Shown piece after piece: positions 24,664-34,256 of a DNA stretch of 57,190 nt (the first letter of the stretch is position 1; each line of letters starts with the position of its first letter). This DNA is from an uncultured Prevotellaceae bacterium (GTDB taxonomy: Bacteria; Bacteroidota; Bacteroidia; Bacteroidales; Bacteroidaceae): NCBI GenBank assembly GCA_902776545.1, contig CACYQO010000028.1:1-57190 (forward strand), given 5' to 3'. A model generated the notes under the pieces. The model did not search any database and was not told where the DNA came from. It was given only the letters and a program-made list of their open reading frames with translations. The position numbers were made by a program, and so were the translations under genes.

Positions 24664-26705
24664 AGAAGTTCCTTCTATCCTACACCAGAACGATGCTGGC
24701 CGGCATACTCTTCTGTATGTCTGTCAGCATCGTCGGAAAGGAGAAGGAGGAAGCACTCATCCTCAATCGCATTTATGAATACCGAAAGGCCAACCTGTCT
24801 GAGTTCCAGTCGCTTGAAGAGAATATCTACATGAAGTTCCGCTACAACGTGGAGAAGCGTAACTTCGCCCTTTGGCTCATCCCGACAACCTATGTACTGG
24901 CCAAAGATCCGCGCGAATATATCCGTGAGTCATACAATACGGCAAAGTTCAAAGATGTCCACAACTTCGACGTGAACAGTCAGGTGCTCACTGGCACCGT
25001 CCGCCATAACAATATGGCCATGCCGACGCTCGTAGACTTCATGACCCCGGACATCTATGACATCGCCTTCTACGAAGGGCACGTGCTGTCGCCCTTCAAC
25101 AAGCATAACCGCCGTTACTACCACTACACCCAGATCACTCTGATGAACGGTGCCACACGTATTGACTTCCGACCGAAACTCTATAACACTCAACTGTTAA
25201 ACGGTTACGCGATTGTGGAGACAGAGACGGGACGCATCTTGAGGACTGTCCTCAATGGCGAGTTCGACATGATTACTTTCCGGACAGAGATCACCCAGAA
25301 TGAAAAAGAAGGACGGACGCTGATGCCCGCAAAGTGCAATACTGCCGCCACCTTCCGGTTTCTGGGCAACAGGATCACCGTATTGTTCAATGCCTTCTAC
25401 AACTGTCCGACCACCCTGCCCGACAGTATCACGTCTATATCCAGCCGTGAGTTGATGGACTCCATCCGTCCCGTACCGTTGAACAGACTCGACAAGGCAA
25501 TCTACGAGGCGTACGACAAGGAGAGAGAGGCATCCGACCAGGCTGCAGCTGCAGATACCGTTCCCCATAAGCCGAACCTCTGGAAGAAGATATTCTGGGA
25601 CACGATAGGTGAAACGCTCGTCACACCCATCGACGCCCAAACCAAATCTGGTGCGGCTTACTTCCGTATCTCACCCATCATCAACCCCCTCTACGTCAGT
25701 TATAGCGACAGCCGTGGATTCCGTTACAAGATGAAGTTCCGTTCATTGTTCCGTTTCTCCCAACACAGATACCTGAACATCGAACCTACCGTCGGTTACA
25801 ATTTCAAGCAAAATCAGCTCTATTTCTCCATTCCCGTCCAGATGGTCTACAACCCGAAACGCAATGGTTATGCTGAAATCATCTATGGTAATGGTAACCG
25901 CATCAGTAACGGCACAGTGATGGATGCCATCAACGAGGCTCATCACGACAGCATCGACTTCACAAACTCTGATATAGACCAATTCAACGACAACTATCTC
26001 CGACTGTACAATAACATCATGGTTTTCGACTGGCTGGACATCGAGACGGGTATTATCATACACCAGCGTAAAGCCATCAACCCAGAGGTAATGCATCAAT
26101 ACGGCGTGCCTGATGAATACCGAAGCTTCGCACCCATCATTGGCATCAAACTGCAACCATGGCTCAATAAAGGACCACTATTTGCCATCGACTGGGAAAG
26201 CAGTATCAAGGGCATCAATGGATCGAACCTCGAATATGACCGTTGGGAGTTTGATGCCCAGTGGAAGTATCGTATACCCGGACTGAGATTACTCAACATG
26301 CGTGCTGGGGCAGGTTTCTATACAAACAAGACGACTGACTACTTCCTCGACTTCGCCAACTTCCACGACGAGAACCTGCCCGAGGGATGGGACGATGACT
26401 GGAGTGGTAACTTCCAATTGCTCAGCGGTCGCGAATACAACGAATCCAATTACTATATCCGCGCCAACCTGTCTTACGAGTCTCCCCTCTTGTTTGCCAC
26501 CTGGATTCCCTACCTGGGCAAATACATTGAGAAAGAACGTTTCTACTTCAGCGGCGTGTTGCTCGAACATTCCAAGCCTTACTTTGAATTAGGCTATGGC
26601 TTCACCAACCGTTATATCTCTGTTGGTGCCTTCACCAGTTTCCGAAACAGGCATTTCGCCGAGTTCGGCATGAAATTCGACTTTGAACTATTTAAACGAT
26701 GGTAA
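24660..26705 (+). CDS. DUF5686-like outer-membrane beta-barrel protein
   Basis: 681 aa. The signal peptide is MKKFLLSYTRTMLAGILFCM followed by a small-residue region. The N-terminal half resembles the periplasmic part of DUF5686 proteins (YIRESYNTAKFKDVHNFDVN; ALWLIPTTYVLAKDPREYI). The C-terminal half is a string of amphipathic aromatic strands ending in FEFDFELF-like sequence (MKFDFELFKRW), expected for an outer-membrane barrel. The ATG at 24660 overlaps the uvrA stop (ATGA); an upstream in-frame ATG lies inside uvrA and lacks a signal peptide. Its stop overlaps the start of addA by 7 nt, so uvrA, this gene and addA form one operon. Function unknown. Confidence 0.78.
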   Translation: MKKFLLSYTRTMLAGILFCMSVSIVGKEKEEALILNRIYEYRKANLSEFQSLEENIYMKFRYNVEKRNFALWLIPTTYVLAKDPREYIRESYNTAKFKDVHNFDVNSQVLTGTVRHNNMAMPTLVDFMTPDIYDIAFYEGHVLSPFNKHNRRYYHYTQITLMNGATRIDFRPKLYNTQLLNGYAIVETETGRILRTVLNGEFDMITFRTEITQNEKEGRTLMPAKCNTAATFRFLGNRITVLFNAFYNCPTTLPDSITSISSRELMDSIRPVPLNRLDKAIYEAYDKEREASDQAAAADTVPHKPNLWKKIFWDTIGETLVTPIDAQTKSGAAYFRISPIINPLYVSYSDSRGFRYKMKFRSLFRFSQHRYLNIEPTVGYNFKQNQLYFSIPVQMVYNPKRNGYAEIIYGNGNRISNGTVMDAINEAHHDSIDFTNSDIDQFNDNYLRLYNNIMVFDWLDIETGIIIHQRKAINPEVMHQYGVPDEYRSFAPIIGIKLQPWLNKGPLFAIDWESSIKGINGSNLEYDRWEFDAQWKYRIPGLRLLNMRAGAGFYTNKTTDYFLDFANFHDENLPEGWDDDWSGNFQLLSGREYNESNYYIRANLSYESPLLFATWIPYLGKYIEKERFYFSGVLLEHSKPYFELGYGFTNRYISVGAFTSFRNRHFAEFGMKFDFELFKRW

Positions 26706-29700
26706 GACCTCTGACTGTATATAAAGCAAGTGCCGGTAGCGGAAAGACCTTCACGCTCGCCACCGAATATATCTCCCTGTTGGTAGAGAACCCGATGAGC
26801 TACCGCACGATCCTCGCCGTCACCTTCACCAACAAGGCTACCGAGGAAATGAAGATGCGCATCCTCAGTCAGCTCTACGGCATCTGGAAACAACTGCCAG
26901 ACTCCGACAACTACCTGAAAGTCGTTCAGGAGAAGACGGGTCTCGACACGAAGGTCATCTGCGAACGGGCGGGCATCAGCCTCTCCAACCTCCTCAACAA
27001 TTACAACTACTTCCGTGTAGAGACCATCGACACATTCTTCCAGAGCGTCATGCGGAACATGGCGCGTGAGCTTGACCTCACCACCAACCTGCGCATCGGT
27101 CTGAACGACGTGCAGGTGGAGGAACTTGCGGTCGACCAGCTCATTGCCGACCTCAGCACGACTGACGCTATGCTCCAGTGGATCCTGCGATACATCATGG
27201 AGAACATTTCCGACGATAAGTCATGGAACGTCATCGGCCAGATTAAGCAGTTCGGCCGTCATATTTTCAGCGATACTTATAAGAACGTCAGCCGTACCTT
27301 AGAAGAGAAATTGGCAGAACCAGGATTCTTTGACCAATACACCACCCGTCTTCGGGAACTCCGACAGAGTGCTGTGGAACGGATGAAGCAGTTTGCCGAC
27401 ACGTTCTTTGATATCCTCGAATCAGAAGGTCTCACCGTCGATGATTTCCCCTACGGCAAGTCGGGCCTCTGCAGCTTCTTCATCAAGTTGCGCCAGGGAC
27501 AGTTCGAGGAAGGCATCGTGGGCAAGCGTGTCACCGACAGTGTGGGTAATCCATCGAAATGGTATAAGAAAACTCATCCGCGTCGAGAATTTATCCACGC
27601 TTTGGCCGACAGCACCCTCGACAGTCTGCTACGACAGGCCCTCGACGAACGGCCCCGTCAATGGCACCTCTACAAGTCTGCCGACCTCACCCTACGCCAC
27701 CTTAGTCAGTTGCGTCTGTTGAGTAGCATCGAACAGAAGGTGCACGAACTGAACCAAGACGCGAACCGCTTCCTGTTGAGCGACACCCAGCAGCTGCTCC
27801 ATTCCCTCATCGGCGACAGCGACTCTCCGTTCATCTTTGAGAAAATCGGTGCCCAGCTGGAGCATGTGATGATCGACGAATTCCAGGACACTTCCACCGT
27901 TCAGTGGAAGAACTTCCGTGTACTTCTTGACGAGGCCATGAGTCATGAGGGCAGCAAGAACCTCATCGTGGGTGATGTAAAACAGAGCATCTACCGTTGG
28001 CGTGCCGGTGACTGGCGCTTGCTCAACGATATCGAAAGTCAGTTTGATGACCGACAGGTGGAGACGCGTTGCCTCGACACAAACTACCGTTCCCAGCGTC
28101 GCATCATCACTTTCAATAACACCTTCTTCGAACAGGCTGCCCACCTCGAATACATGTCGTTACAGGAGATCAATGAGGCTGAGGCCAATCAGTTGGAGAG
28201 GGCATACGCCGACGTGGTGCAGCAGACTCCTGACCAACGAGCTGACGAGGGTTTCGTGCGCATCGAGCTCCTACCTACCGAGGATTATCAGACACAGATG
28301 TTCCAGAGACTCAAGGAGACCGTCAGCGAACTGCTGGCAGCCGGTGCCACCCAGGAACAAATGGCCATCCTCGTTCGTACCAATGCCGTCATCCCCCTCA
28401 TCGCCCAGTATTTCATGGAACAGATGCCTGAGGTGACAATCGTCTCCGACGAGGCCTTCCGCCTCGATGCCTCCAATGCTGTCTGTCTGCTCATCCACAC
28501 CATGCGCCTGCTCGTTCGTCCTGACGACCAACTGACTAAGGCTGCCATTGCCAAGATCTACCACTGCGACGTGATGCAGGACTACCTCGGCGACAATGCC
28601 CAGATGCTGGCAGATACCGACCTCGATACTCTCCTCCCCGAAGCCTATATCGCCCATTTTGACGATCTACGTTCTCTCCCCCTCTACGACCTCGTTGAAC
28701 GCCTCTACAGCATCTTCGGCCTTGAGCGGCTCACCAGTCAGAGTGCCTACATCTGCGCCTTCTACGACCACCTCGTCAACTTCGTTAACGAGAGTGCTGC
28801 CGACATCACTGCCTTTCTCACAGAATGGGAGGAGACCCTCTGTGCGAAGACCATCCAGAGCGACGAGACCATCGGCATACGCATCTTCTCCATCCACAAG
28901 TCGAAGGGACTGGAGTATGAGCATGTCATCATTCCATTCTGCGACTGGCTGTTGGAGAAGCAGGGCGGTAACATCCTCTGGTGCCAACCTTCAGAAGCCC
29001 CCTTCAACGATCTTCCCATCATACCCGTCGACTACAGTCAGAAACAGATGATGGGCACCATCTTCGAGGCAGATTACCGCTATGAACATCTGCAGAATAC
29101 TGTCGACAACCTCAACCTGCTCTACGTCGCCTTTACCCGTGCCCGCAACAGCCTCTTCGTCATCGGACGCCGCAAGGCTTCCGGTACCAGATCCCTTCTT
29201 ATCGAGCAGACCCTTCCCCTTGTAGCAAATGCCCTACAGGAGACAGATCCGCATGCCGACATCGTCCTCGAAGGCCTCGACGACGACACCCTTCCCCTCC
29301 GCCTCACCTACGGCACCCTGCCATATGATAAAGCTCAAAGTATAAAGTCTAAAGTCCAAAGTACCAACCCCTTCCTCCAACCCTACCTACCTCTGCCCGT
29401 GACCATCCGCACCTTTGAGAACAAGGTCAGCTTCCGTCAGAGCAATCGGAGCCGTGCTTTCATCGAGGGTGATGACGAGGAGGCTGTACGCCAGCAAAAC
29501 TACATCCAGACTGGTAGCGTCCTACACGAAGTATTCTCCACCATCTGCACCACGGCAGATATTCCCAGCGCCCTCCAGCGCCTCCAGTCAGAAGGTATCA
29601 TTTACGACGGTACCCTCACCCTGGAGCGCATTACCAACATGCTACAGAAACGCTTAAAAGATTCTCGTGTAGCAGATTGGTTCTCAGACCGTTGGGTACT

Positions 29701-29941
29701 TTTTAACGAATGTTCTATTCTCTCTCTTGAAGACGGTCAAGTGTGCCAGCATCGTCCTGACCGTGTGATGACCGACGGCTACCAGTGGATCGTCGTCGAC
29801 TTCAAGTTCGGCTCCCCAAAACCCGAGTATCAGGACCAAGTCCGCCAATATATGAATCTCCTCGCCGACATGGGCCACCAAAACATACGCGGCTACCTCT
29901 GGTACGTTTACTCCAACTCTATCGAAGAAGTGAAAGATTAG
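26699..29941 (+). CDS. addA: AddA/RecB-like UvrD helicase-nuclease
   Basis: 1080 aa. SF1A helicase motifs: Q/Walker A KASAGSGKTFTLATEY, Ia AVTFTNKATEEMK, II VMIDEFQDTSTVQW, III VGDVKQSIYRWRAGD, IV DTNYRSQRRII, V IFSIHKSKGLEYEHVI, VI NLLYVAFTRARNSLFV. C-terminal PD-(D/E)XK nuclease: HRPDRVMTDG and WIVVDFKFG. With the next gene it forms a double-strand-break resection complex that prepares ends for RecA. The gene overlaps the upstream barrel gene by 7 nt. Residues near 880 (AQSIKSKVQST) are encoded by five heptamers at 29330-29364. Confidence 0.92.
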   Translation: MVRPLTVYKASAGSGKTFTLATEYISLLVENPMSYRTILAVTFTNKATEEMKMRILSQLYGIWKQLPDSDNYLKVVQEKTGLDTKVICERAGISLSNLLNNYNYFRVETIDTFFQSVMRNMARELDLTTNLRIGLNDVQVEELAVDQLIADLSTTDAMLQWILRYIMENISDDKSWNVIGQIKQFGRHIFSDTYKNVSRTLEEKLAEPGFFDQYTTRLRELRQSAVERMKQFADTFFDILESEGLTVDDFPYGKSGLCSFFIKLRQGQFEEGIVGKRVTDSVGNPSKWYKKTHPRREFIHALADSTLDSLLRQALDERPRQWHLYKSADLTLRHLSQLRLLSSIEQKVHELNQDANRFLLSDTQQLLHSLIGDSDSPFIFEKIGAQLEHVMIDEFQDTSTVQWKNFRVLLDEAMSHEGSKNLIVGDVKQSIYRWRAGDWRLLNDIESQFDDRQVETRCLDTNYRSQRRIITFNNTFFEQAAHLEYMSLQEINEAEANQLERAYADVVQQTPDQRADEGFVRIELLPTEDYQTQMFQRLKETVSELLAAGATQEQMAILVRTNAVIPLIAQYFMEQMPEVTIVSDEAFRLDASNAVCLLIHTMRLLVRPDDQLTKAAIAKIYHCDVMQDYLGDNAQMLADTDLDTLLPEAYIAHFDDLRSLPLYDLVERLYSIFGLERLTSQSAYICAFYDHLVNFVNESAADITAFLTEWEETLCAKTIQSDETIGIRIFSIHKSKGLEYEHVIIPFCDWLLEKQGGNILWCQPSEAPFNDLPIIPVDYSQKQMMGTIFEADYRYEHLQNTVDNLNLLYVAFTRARNSLFVIGRRKASGTRSLLIEQTLPLVANALQETDPHADIVLEGLDDDTLPLRLTYGTLPYDKAQSIKSKVQSTNPFLQPYLPLPVTIRTFENKVSFRQSNRSRAFIEGDDEEAVRQQNYIQTGSVLHEVFSTICTTADIPSALQRLQSEGIIYDGTLTLERITNMLQKRLKDSRVADWFSDRWVLFNECSILSLEDGQVCQHRPDRVMTDGYQWIVVDFKFGSPKPEYQDQVRQYMNLLADMGHQNIRGYLWYVYSNSIEEVKD
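29330..29364 (+). repeat. Heptanucleotide block AAAGTCT-like x5 inside addA
   Basis: AAAGCTC, AAAGTAT, AAAGTCT, AAAGTCC, AAAGTAC in tandem, in frame between the helicase and nuclease domains. Confidence 0.88.
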
Positions 29942-30003
29942 ACCTCGGACCTATGGCGCAGACAATTCGTTTAATTCGTGTAATTTGTTGTTAAAAATTG
30001 AAT

Positions 30004-32592
30004 ATGGTTTCGTTTCTCGAACATGTAGCAGAAGAACTCCTCTCGAAGTTCGGCACCGACCTCTCCCGTGTCGCCGTCGTCTTCCCCAACAAGCGTGCCT
30101 CGCTGTTCCTCAACGACTACCTCGCCCATCAGGCAGAACGTCCGTTGTGGAGTCCTGCCTATATCACCATCAGCGATCTTTTCCGCAGCCACTCCAGACT
30201 GCAGGTGGCCGACCCCATCCTGCTCGTCTGCGAACTCCACAAGTGCTTTACCCGTTGCACAGGCATTGACGAGACACTCGACCATTTTTATGGCTGGGGG
30301 CAGTTGCTGCTCTCCGACTTCGATGACCTCGACAAGAACATGGGGCCTGCAGACCGTGTCTTTGCTAACCTGCGCGACATCCACGAACTCGATGACGTGT
30401 CGTATCTCACCGACGAGCAACGCAAACTCATACAACGGTTCTTCAGTAACTTCTCCGACGATCATAATAGCGAACTCAAACAACGGTTCCTACGTCTGTG
30501 GAGTCATATCGGCGATATCTATCACACCTTTAACGAGCAACTTGCTGCTCAAGGACTTGCTTACGAAGGAGCCCTTTACCGTCAGGTGGCTGAGGATGAG
30601 ACCGTCTCCTTTGAATACGACACCTACGTCTTCGTGGGCTTCAACCTCTTGCAACAGGTGGAGCAGACACTCTTCCGCCGGCTGGAACATGAGGGAAAGG
30701 CCATATTTTATCAAGACACCGAGGAACAGCCACCACGCCAGCTCACCTTCATCTCCGCCCCGACGGAGAACATCCAGGCCCGTTACGTCAGTCAGTGGCT
30801 CACCCCAGAGCGTATCGCCGACGGACGACGCACGGCAGTGGTTCTCTGCAATGAAGGACTGTTGCAGGCAGTCATCCACTGTCTGCCCGACACCGTCGAC
30901 AAGGTGAATGTCACCACCGGCTATCCATTGTTGCAGACACCCGTTGCATCGCTCGTGTCACAGTTACTAAACCTTCAGGTAAACGGTTTCTCCGCTCGCA
31001 CACAGTCATTCCGTCAGCGTTGGCTCAACATTGTTGCCCGTCATCCCTACGCCGCCCTGCTGTCAGAGGATTATGCATCGGCTCATCTCACAGACAGCTC
31101 TTCCCTCCTCCACTGGCTCCTCGATATCGTCCGGACAATAAAGACCGACTCGGATCTGCAATCTGAATCAATCTTCAAGATGTACACCTTGCTCAACCGC
31201 CTGAGCGATCTCACCGACAGCGGCATCCTTACCGTCGACGTGCCTACGCTGCAACGCCTTGTTTTGCAAGTTGTACAATCCACTTCAATTCCCTTCCACG
31301 GCGAGCCTGCCGAGGGCATCCAGGTGATGGGTGTGCTCGAGACGCGTAACCTCGACTTCGACCACGTGCTGCTGCTCTCCTGCAACGAGGGCAATATGCC
31401 CCGTGGCGTCAACGACACTTCGTTCATCCCTTACGCCATCCGCAAGGCATACGGACTGACCACCATCGATTACAAGGTTGCCATCTACCTGCATTATTTC
31501 CACCGTCTGCTGCAACGTGCAGAAGACGTCACCATTGTCTACAATAACGCCACTATCGATGCCCAGAAAGGCGAGATGTCCCGTTTCATGCTCCAGTTGA
31601 TGGTCGAAAGAGGAGATATTGAATTCCGCAGTCTGCACGCAGGCCAGCAACCGCTGCTCCGTCAGCCACAGTCCATCGACAAGACACCTGCCGTGCTCGA
31701 CATACTCCGTCGGCGTTTCTCCAAAGATCATGGCGGCATCAGCCCCACGGCCGTCAGCACTTATCTGCGCTGTCAGTTGCGCTTCTTCTACCGTTACGTC
31801 AGTAACCTTCAGGAACCCGACGACACCGATGAAGATCTCATCGACAATCGCCTCTTCGGCATCATCTTCCACGAATCGGCCCGGACTCTCTACGATCAGT
31901 TTATCGGCCGCCAGGTCACTTCAGTCCTTCTCGATGACCTTCTCAAAGATGAAGTCACCATCGAGCGCGCTGTCGACACCGCCATCAGTAACACATTGGG
32001 GCTCCACCATCTCGATGGTCTCCAACTCATCAACCGCGAGGTCATCATCAAATACATGCGCCTGCTCATCGAGACCGACCGCCGTCTGACGCCCTTCACC
32101 ATCCTCGGCCTCGAAAAGCACGTAGACATGCCTTGGGGAGATACAAAGGTTGGTGGTATTATTGACCGTCTTGACTGCATTACCGATTCTGTCAGTGGCG
32201 AAGAACGTATCCGCGTCATCGACTACAAGACCGGTGCCCGTCATCTCCGTCCCATGCCCGACATCGAGGCTATCTTCGATCCCGCACAGATTCCCAACCA
32301 CAGCGACTATTATCTCCAAGCCTTTCTCTACAGCCATATCGTCCGCCAACATCGGACAGAGGCCGTCTCACCTGCTCTGCTCTTCATCCAGCATGCCGCT
32401 GCCGAAGGCTACGACCCCACGCTTGTCATCGGTCGTGATCCTGTCACCGATATAACCGTCCACAGTGACCGTTTCATCGCCCTCTTCAAAGAGACTACCG
32501 ACGCCATCTTCTCTCCCGATCTCCATTTCACTCCCACCGACGACCGCAACCGTTGCCGCTCCTGTCCCTATGCTGCCCTCTGTGGCAGATAA
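30004..32592 (+). CDS. addB: AddB-like PD-(D/E)XK nuclease/helicase subunit
   Basis: About 862 aa. The N-terminus VAVVFPNKRASLFLNDYL is the usual AddB-type start of a helicase domain with degraded ATPase motifs. Mid-region: GIQVMGVLETRNLDFDHVL and SCNEGNMPRGVND. The C-terminal nuclease has GGIIDRLD and IRVIDYKTGA, and a four-Cys iron-sulfur set: YLRCQLRFFYRYV plus CRSCPYAALCGR. ATG 30004 was chosen over TTG 29998, two codons upstream. It follows addA after 62 nt and is the partner subunit. A terminator-like hairpin follows. Confidence 0.88.
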   Translation: MVSFLEHVAEELLSKFGTDLSRVAVVFPNKRASLFLNDYLAHQAERPLWSPAYITISDLFRSHSRLQVADPILLVCELHKCFTRCTGIDETLDHFYGWGQLLLSDFDDLDKNMGPADRVFANLRDIHELDDVSYLTDEQRKLIQRFFSNFSDDHNSELKQRFLRLWSHIGDIYHTFNEQLAAQGLAYEGALYRQVAEDETVSFEYDTYVFVGFNLLQQVEQTLFRRLEHEGKAIFYQDTEEQPPRQLTFISAPTENIQARYVSQWLTPERIADGRRTAVVLCNEGLLQAVIHCLPDTVDKVNVTTGYPLLQTPVASLVSQLLNLQVNGFSARTQSFRQRWLNIVARHPYAALLSEDYASAHLTDSSSLLHWLLDIVRTIKTDSDLQSESIFKMYTLLNRLSDLTDSGILTVDVPTLQRLVLQVVQSTSIPFHGEPAEGIQVMGVLETRNLDFDHVLLLSCNEGNMPRGVNDTSFIPYAIRKAYGLTTIDYKVAIYLHYFHRLLQRAEDVTIVYNNATIDAQKGEMSRFMLQLMVERGDIEFRSLHAGQQPLLRQPQSIDKTPAVLDILRRRFSKDHGGISPTAVSTYLRCQLRFFYRYVSNLQEPDDTDEDLIDNRLFGIIFHESARTLYDQFIGRQVTSVLLDDLLKDEVTIERAVDTAISNTLGLHHLDGLQLINREVIIKYMRLLIETDRRLTPFTILGLEKHVDMPWGDTKVGGIIDRLDCITDSVSGEERIRVIDYKTGARHLRPMPDIEAIFDPAQIPNHSDYYLQAFLYSHIVRQHRTEAVSPALLFIQHAAAEGYDPTLVIGRDPVTDITVHSDRFIALFKETTDAIFSPDLHFTPTDDRNRCRSCPYAALCGR

Positions 32593-32604
32593 AGAATAAA
32601 TACA

Positions 32605-32636
32605 ACAAGCCCGCCCCTGAAAAGGAGCGGGCTTGT
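32605..32636. terminator. Terminator hairpin between addB and tRNA-Asp
   Basis: ACAAGCCCGCCCCT / AGGAGCGGGCTTGT with a GAAA-type loop. The T-rich flank is on the minus strand, so it best ends the tRNA transcript, but the stem can act in both directions. Confidence 0.75.
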
Positions 32637-32638
32637 GC

Positions 32639-32711
32639 GGTGCGTACGAGATTCGAACTCGTGACCTCCTGCGTGACAGGCAGGCATTCTAACCTACTGA
32701 ACTAACGCACC
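32639..32711 (-). tRNA. tRNA-Asp (GTC)
   Basis: 73 nt. Acceptor GGTGCGT / ACGCACC (7 bp), D-stem GTTC/GAAT, anticodon arm CCTGC-CTGTCAC-GCAGG with anticodon GTC, variable AGGTC, T-arm ACGAG-TTCGAAT-CTCGT. CCA is not encoded. Confidence 0.95.
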
Positions 32712-32743
32712 CAAAAACTTATGCGCTATGAATGAAAAAGAGC

Positions 32744-32809
32744 GGTGCGTACGAGATTCGAACTCGTGACCTCCTGCGTGACAGGCAGGCATTCTAACCT
32801 ACTGAACTA
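32744..32809 (-). pseudogene. tRNA-Asp copy lacking its 5' acceptor strand
   Basis: Identical to the intact tRNA-Asp from the D-arm through the 3' acceptor strand, but the seven nucleotides expected to pair with ACGCACC are replaced by GCACCCG, which cannot pair. It lies between the promoter at 32816-32847 and the intact copy. Sequence around the break suggests loss of about six nucleotides at a GCACC/GGTGC palindrome. Confidence 0.8.
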
Positions 32810-32815
32810 CGGGTG

Positions 32816-32847
32816 CAAAGGTAGTAATAAATTCCGAACTGTGCAAA
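32816..32847 (-). promoter_or_regulatory. Promoter of the tRNA-Asp pair
   Basis: On the minus strand -33 TTTG (32847-32844), 20-bp spacer, -7 TACCTTTG (32823-32816). The -7 box lies only 6 nt from the broken tRNA copy, closer than expected for an intact 5' end. Confidence 0.75.
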
Positions 32848-32886
32848 CATTTTCGGACTTTTTTTACTTACAGACCGAAAAAAGAT

Positions 32887-33414
32887 TCATAAAACATGCT
32901 GGAACAGCAAGGCGTCGTGGTATTGTTCTCCGTCAAAAAGCCAATCGTGGATGTGCGCAGACTCGATATAATCCACCTTTCGGAAGAGGCTGAGTGAGGC
33001 CTCGTTGCGTTCATCGATATAAACGTAGATCTGATGCAAGTGGAGGATGCGGCGGGCATAGTCATGGATCTGTTCAAGCGTGGCCATGGCATAACCCTGC
33101 CGGCGGAAATCGTTGAGGATGATGAGACCGAGCTCGGCACGGCGGTTGGCAGGGTCGAAGTTGACGAGGTCAGCGATGCCGACGGTCTTTCCTTCTTCAT
33201 TTTCAATCATCATCCGCACCTGACGGTCAGTGTAGATATCATTGGTAACATGGGCCACATAATCGTGGAGCACATAACGGGAATAGGGCACGTTTGAGGT
33301 TCCGACGTTCCAGAGGCGGACATCGTTCTCGATGCGGTAGAGCAAATCGAGGTCTTCGGGTTCGATGGCGCGGAGGGTTATTTTATTGATCATTGAGGAT
33401 TGAACATTGATCAT
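32887..33414 (-). CDS. GNAT-family N-acetyltransferase
   Basis: About 175 aa. RimJ/RimL-like layout: ITLRAIEPEDLDLLYRIEND, strand RAELGLIILNDFRRQGYAMA (acetyl-CoA site R-x-x-G-x-A), and HLHQIYVYIDERNEASLSLF. Substrate unknown. ATG 33414 overlaps the TAA of the upstream glycosyltransferase (TAATG); ATG 33393, eight codons in, gives a more typical N-terminus. The first codons are written by a heptamer block. Last gene of a recR-led set. Confidence 0.85.
   Translation of the reverse strand: MINVQSSMINKITLRAIEPEDLDLLYRIENDVRLWNVGTSNVPYSRYVLHDYVAHVTNDIYTDRQVRMMIENEEGKTVGIADLVNFDPANRRAELGLIILNDFRRQGYAMATLEQIHDYARRILHLHQIYVYIDERNEASLSLFRKVDYIESAHIHDWLFDGEQYHDALLFQHVL
33387..33414 (-). repeat. Heptanucleotide block ATGATCA-like x4 at a gene junction
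   Basis: On the minus strand ATGATCA, ATGTTCA, ATCCTCA, ATGATCA. It carries both candidate start codons of the GNAT gene and touches the stop of the glycosyltransferase. Confidence 0.85.
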
Positions 33415-34256
33415 TAGAGGTGGAGTTTTTTGCGGAGGATGTCGGTGAGGGCAATGAACGCACGGAAATAAATGGCCACTTTCACAGGAATGGCATATAG
33501 GAAGCTCAGGTGACTGTAATGCTTACGGAAGAAGATGAGCATAGCCTGATAGAAGATGTGGACATAGCGGAAGTCGGTCTTCTGGGTGGACTTACCTTTG
33601 AAGTGAGTGATCTCATAAGGCAGGTACCAGTTCTGCCAACCACCCTTAAGCAGACGGTAAGAGAGGTCGATGTCCTCGCCGTACATGAAAAAGTCCTCGT
33701 CGAGCAATCCCACCTGATCGAGGGCCTTACGACGCAGAAAACAGAAGGCGCCGCTGATGACGTCTATGCGTCCGGGCTTGTCCCATAGCAGATAACTCAT
33801 ATAATAGCGCTTCGTAAATCCGAGCATTTTCAGTGCCGCCACCCACGGTGTGGGCAGTCCGCGTCGCGACTCGGGAGCGAGAGTACCGTCTTCATTATGC
33901 ATCATTACCCCTGCCCCACCCGCTTCGGGATGAGCGTCCATGAAGTCAAGCACTCCACGCAGCGTTAATTCCTCAACGACGGTATCGGGATTAAGCAGCA
34001 GCACGTAGTCTGACTGCGACTGACGGATGGCAAGGTTGTTGGCCCGGGCAAAGCCCATATTCTCGGTATTGGCAATGATCCGAACCCAGGGATAATCGCG
34101 ACGTAGCACATTGACACTGTCATCCTGTGAATTGTTGTCGACCACCCACACTTCCCCCTCGATGCCCTCGAGGGCTTTCTGCACACTCCGGAGACACTGC
34201 TCCAGATAACTGCGTACGTTATAGCTGACGATTATGATACTCAGTTTCATCTTCAC
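33414..34256 (-). CDS. Family 2 glycosyltransferase (rhamnosyltransferase-like)
   Basis: 280 aa. LSIIIVSYNVRSYLEQCLRS, EVWVVDNNSQDDSV, NMGFARANNLAIRQS, the metal site LLNPDTVV, and RGLPTPWVAALKMLGF. GFARANN and NPDT are characteristic of the WcaA/RfbN-type GT2 group. Its start lies 38 nt inside the preceding membrane-protein gene, so translation is probably coupled. A basic/hydrophobic C-terminus (YAIPVKVAIYFRAFIAL) may associate with the membrane. It presumably modifies a surface glycan; the sugar is not known. Confidence 0.87.
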   Translation of the reverse strand: MKMKLSIIIVSYNVRSYLEQCLRSVQKALEGIEGEVWVVDNNSQDDSVNVLRRDYPWVRIIANTENMGFARANNLAIRQSQSDYVLLLNPDTVVEELTLRGVLDFMDAHPEAGGAGVMMHNEDGTLAPESRRGLPTPWVAALKMLGFTKRYYMSYLLWDKPGRIDVISGAFCFLRRKALDQVGLLDEDFFMYGEDIDLSYRLLKGGWQNWYLPYEITHFKGKSTQKTDFRYVHIFYQAMLIFFRKHYSHLSFLYAIPVKVAIYFRAFIALTDILRKKLHL

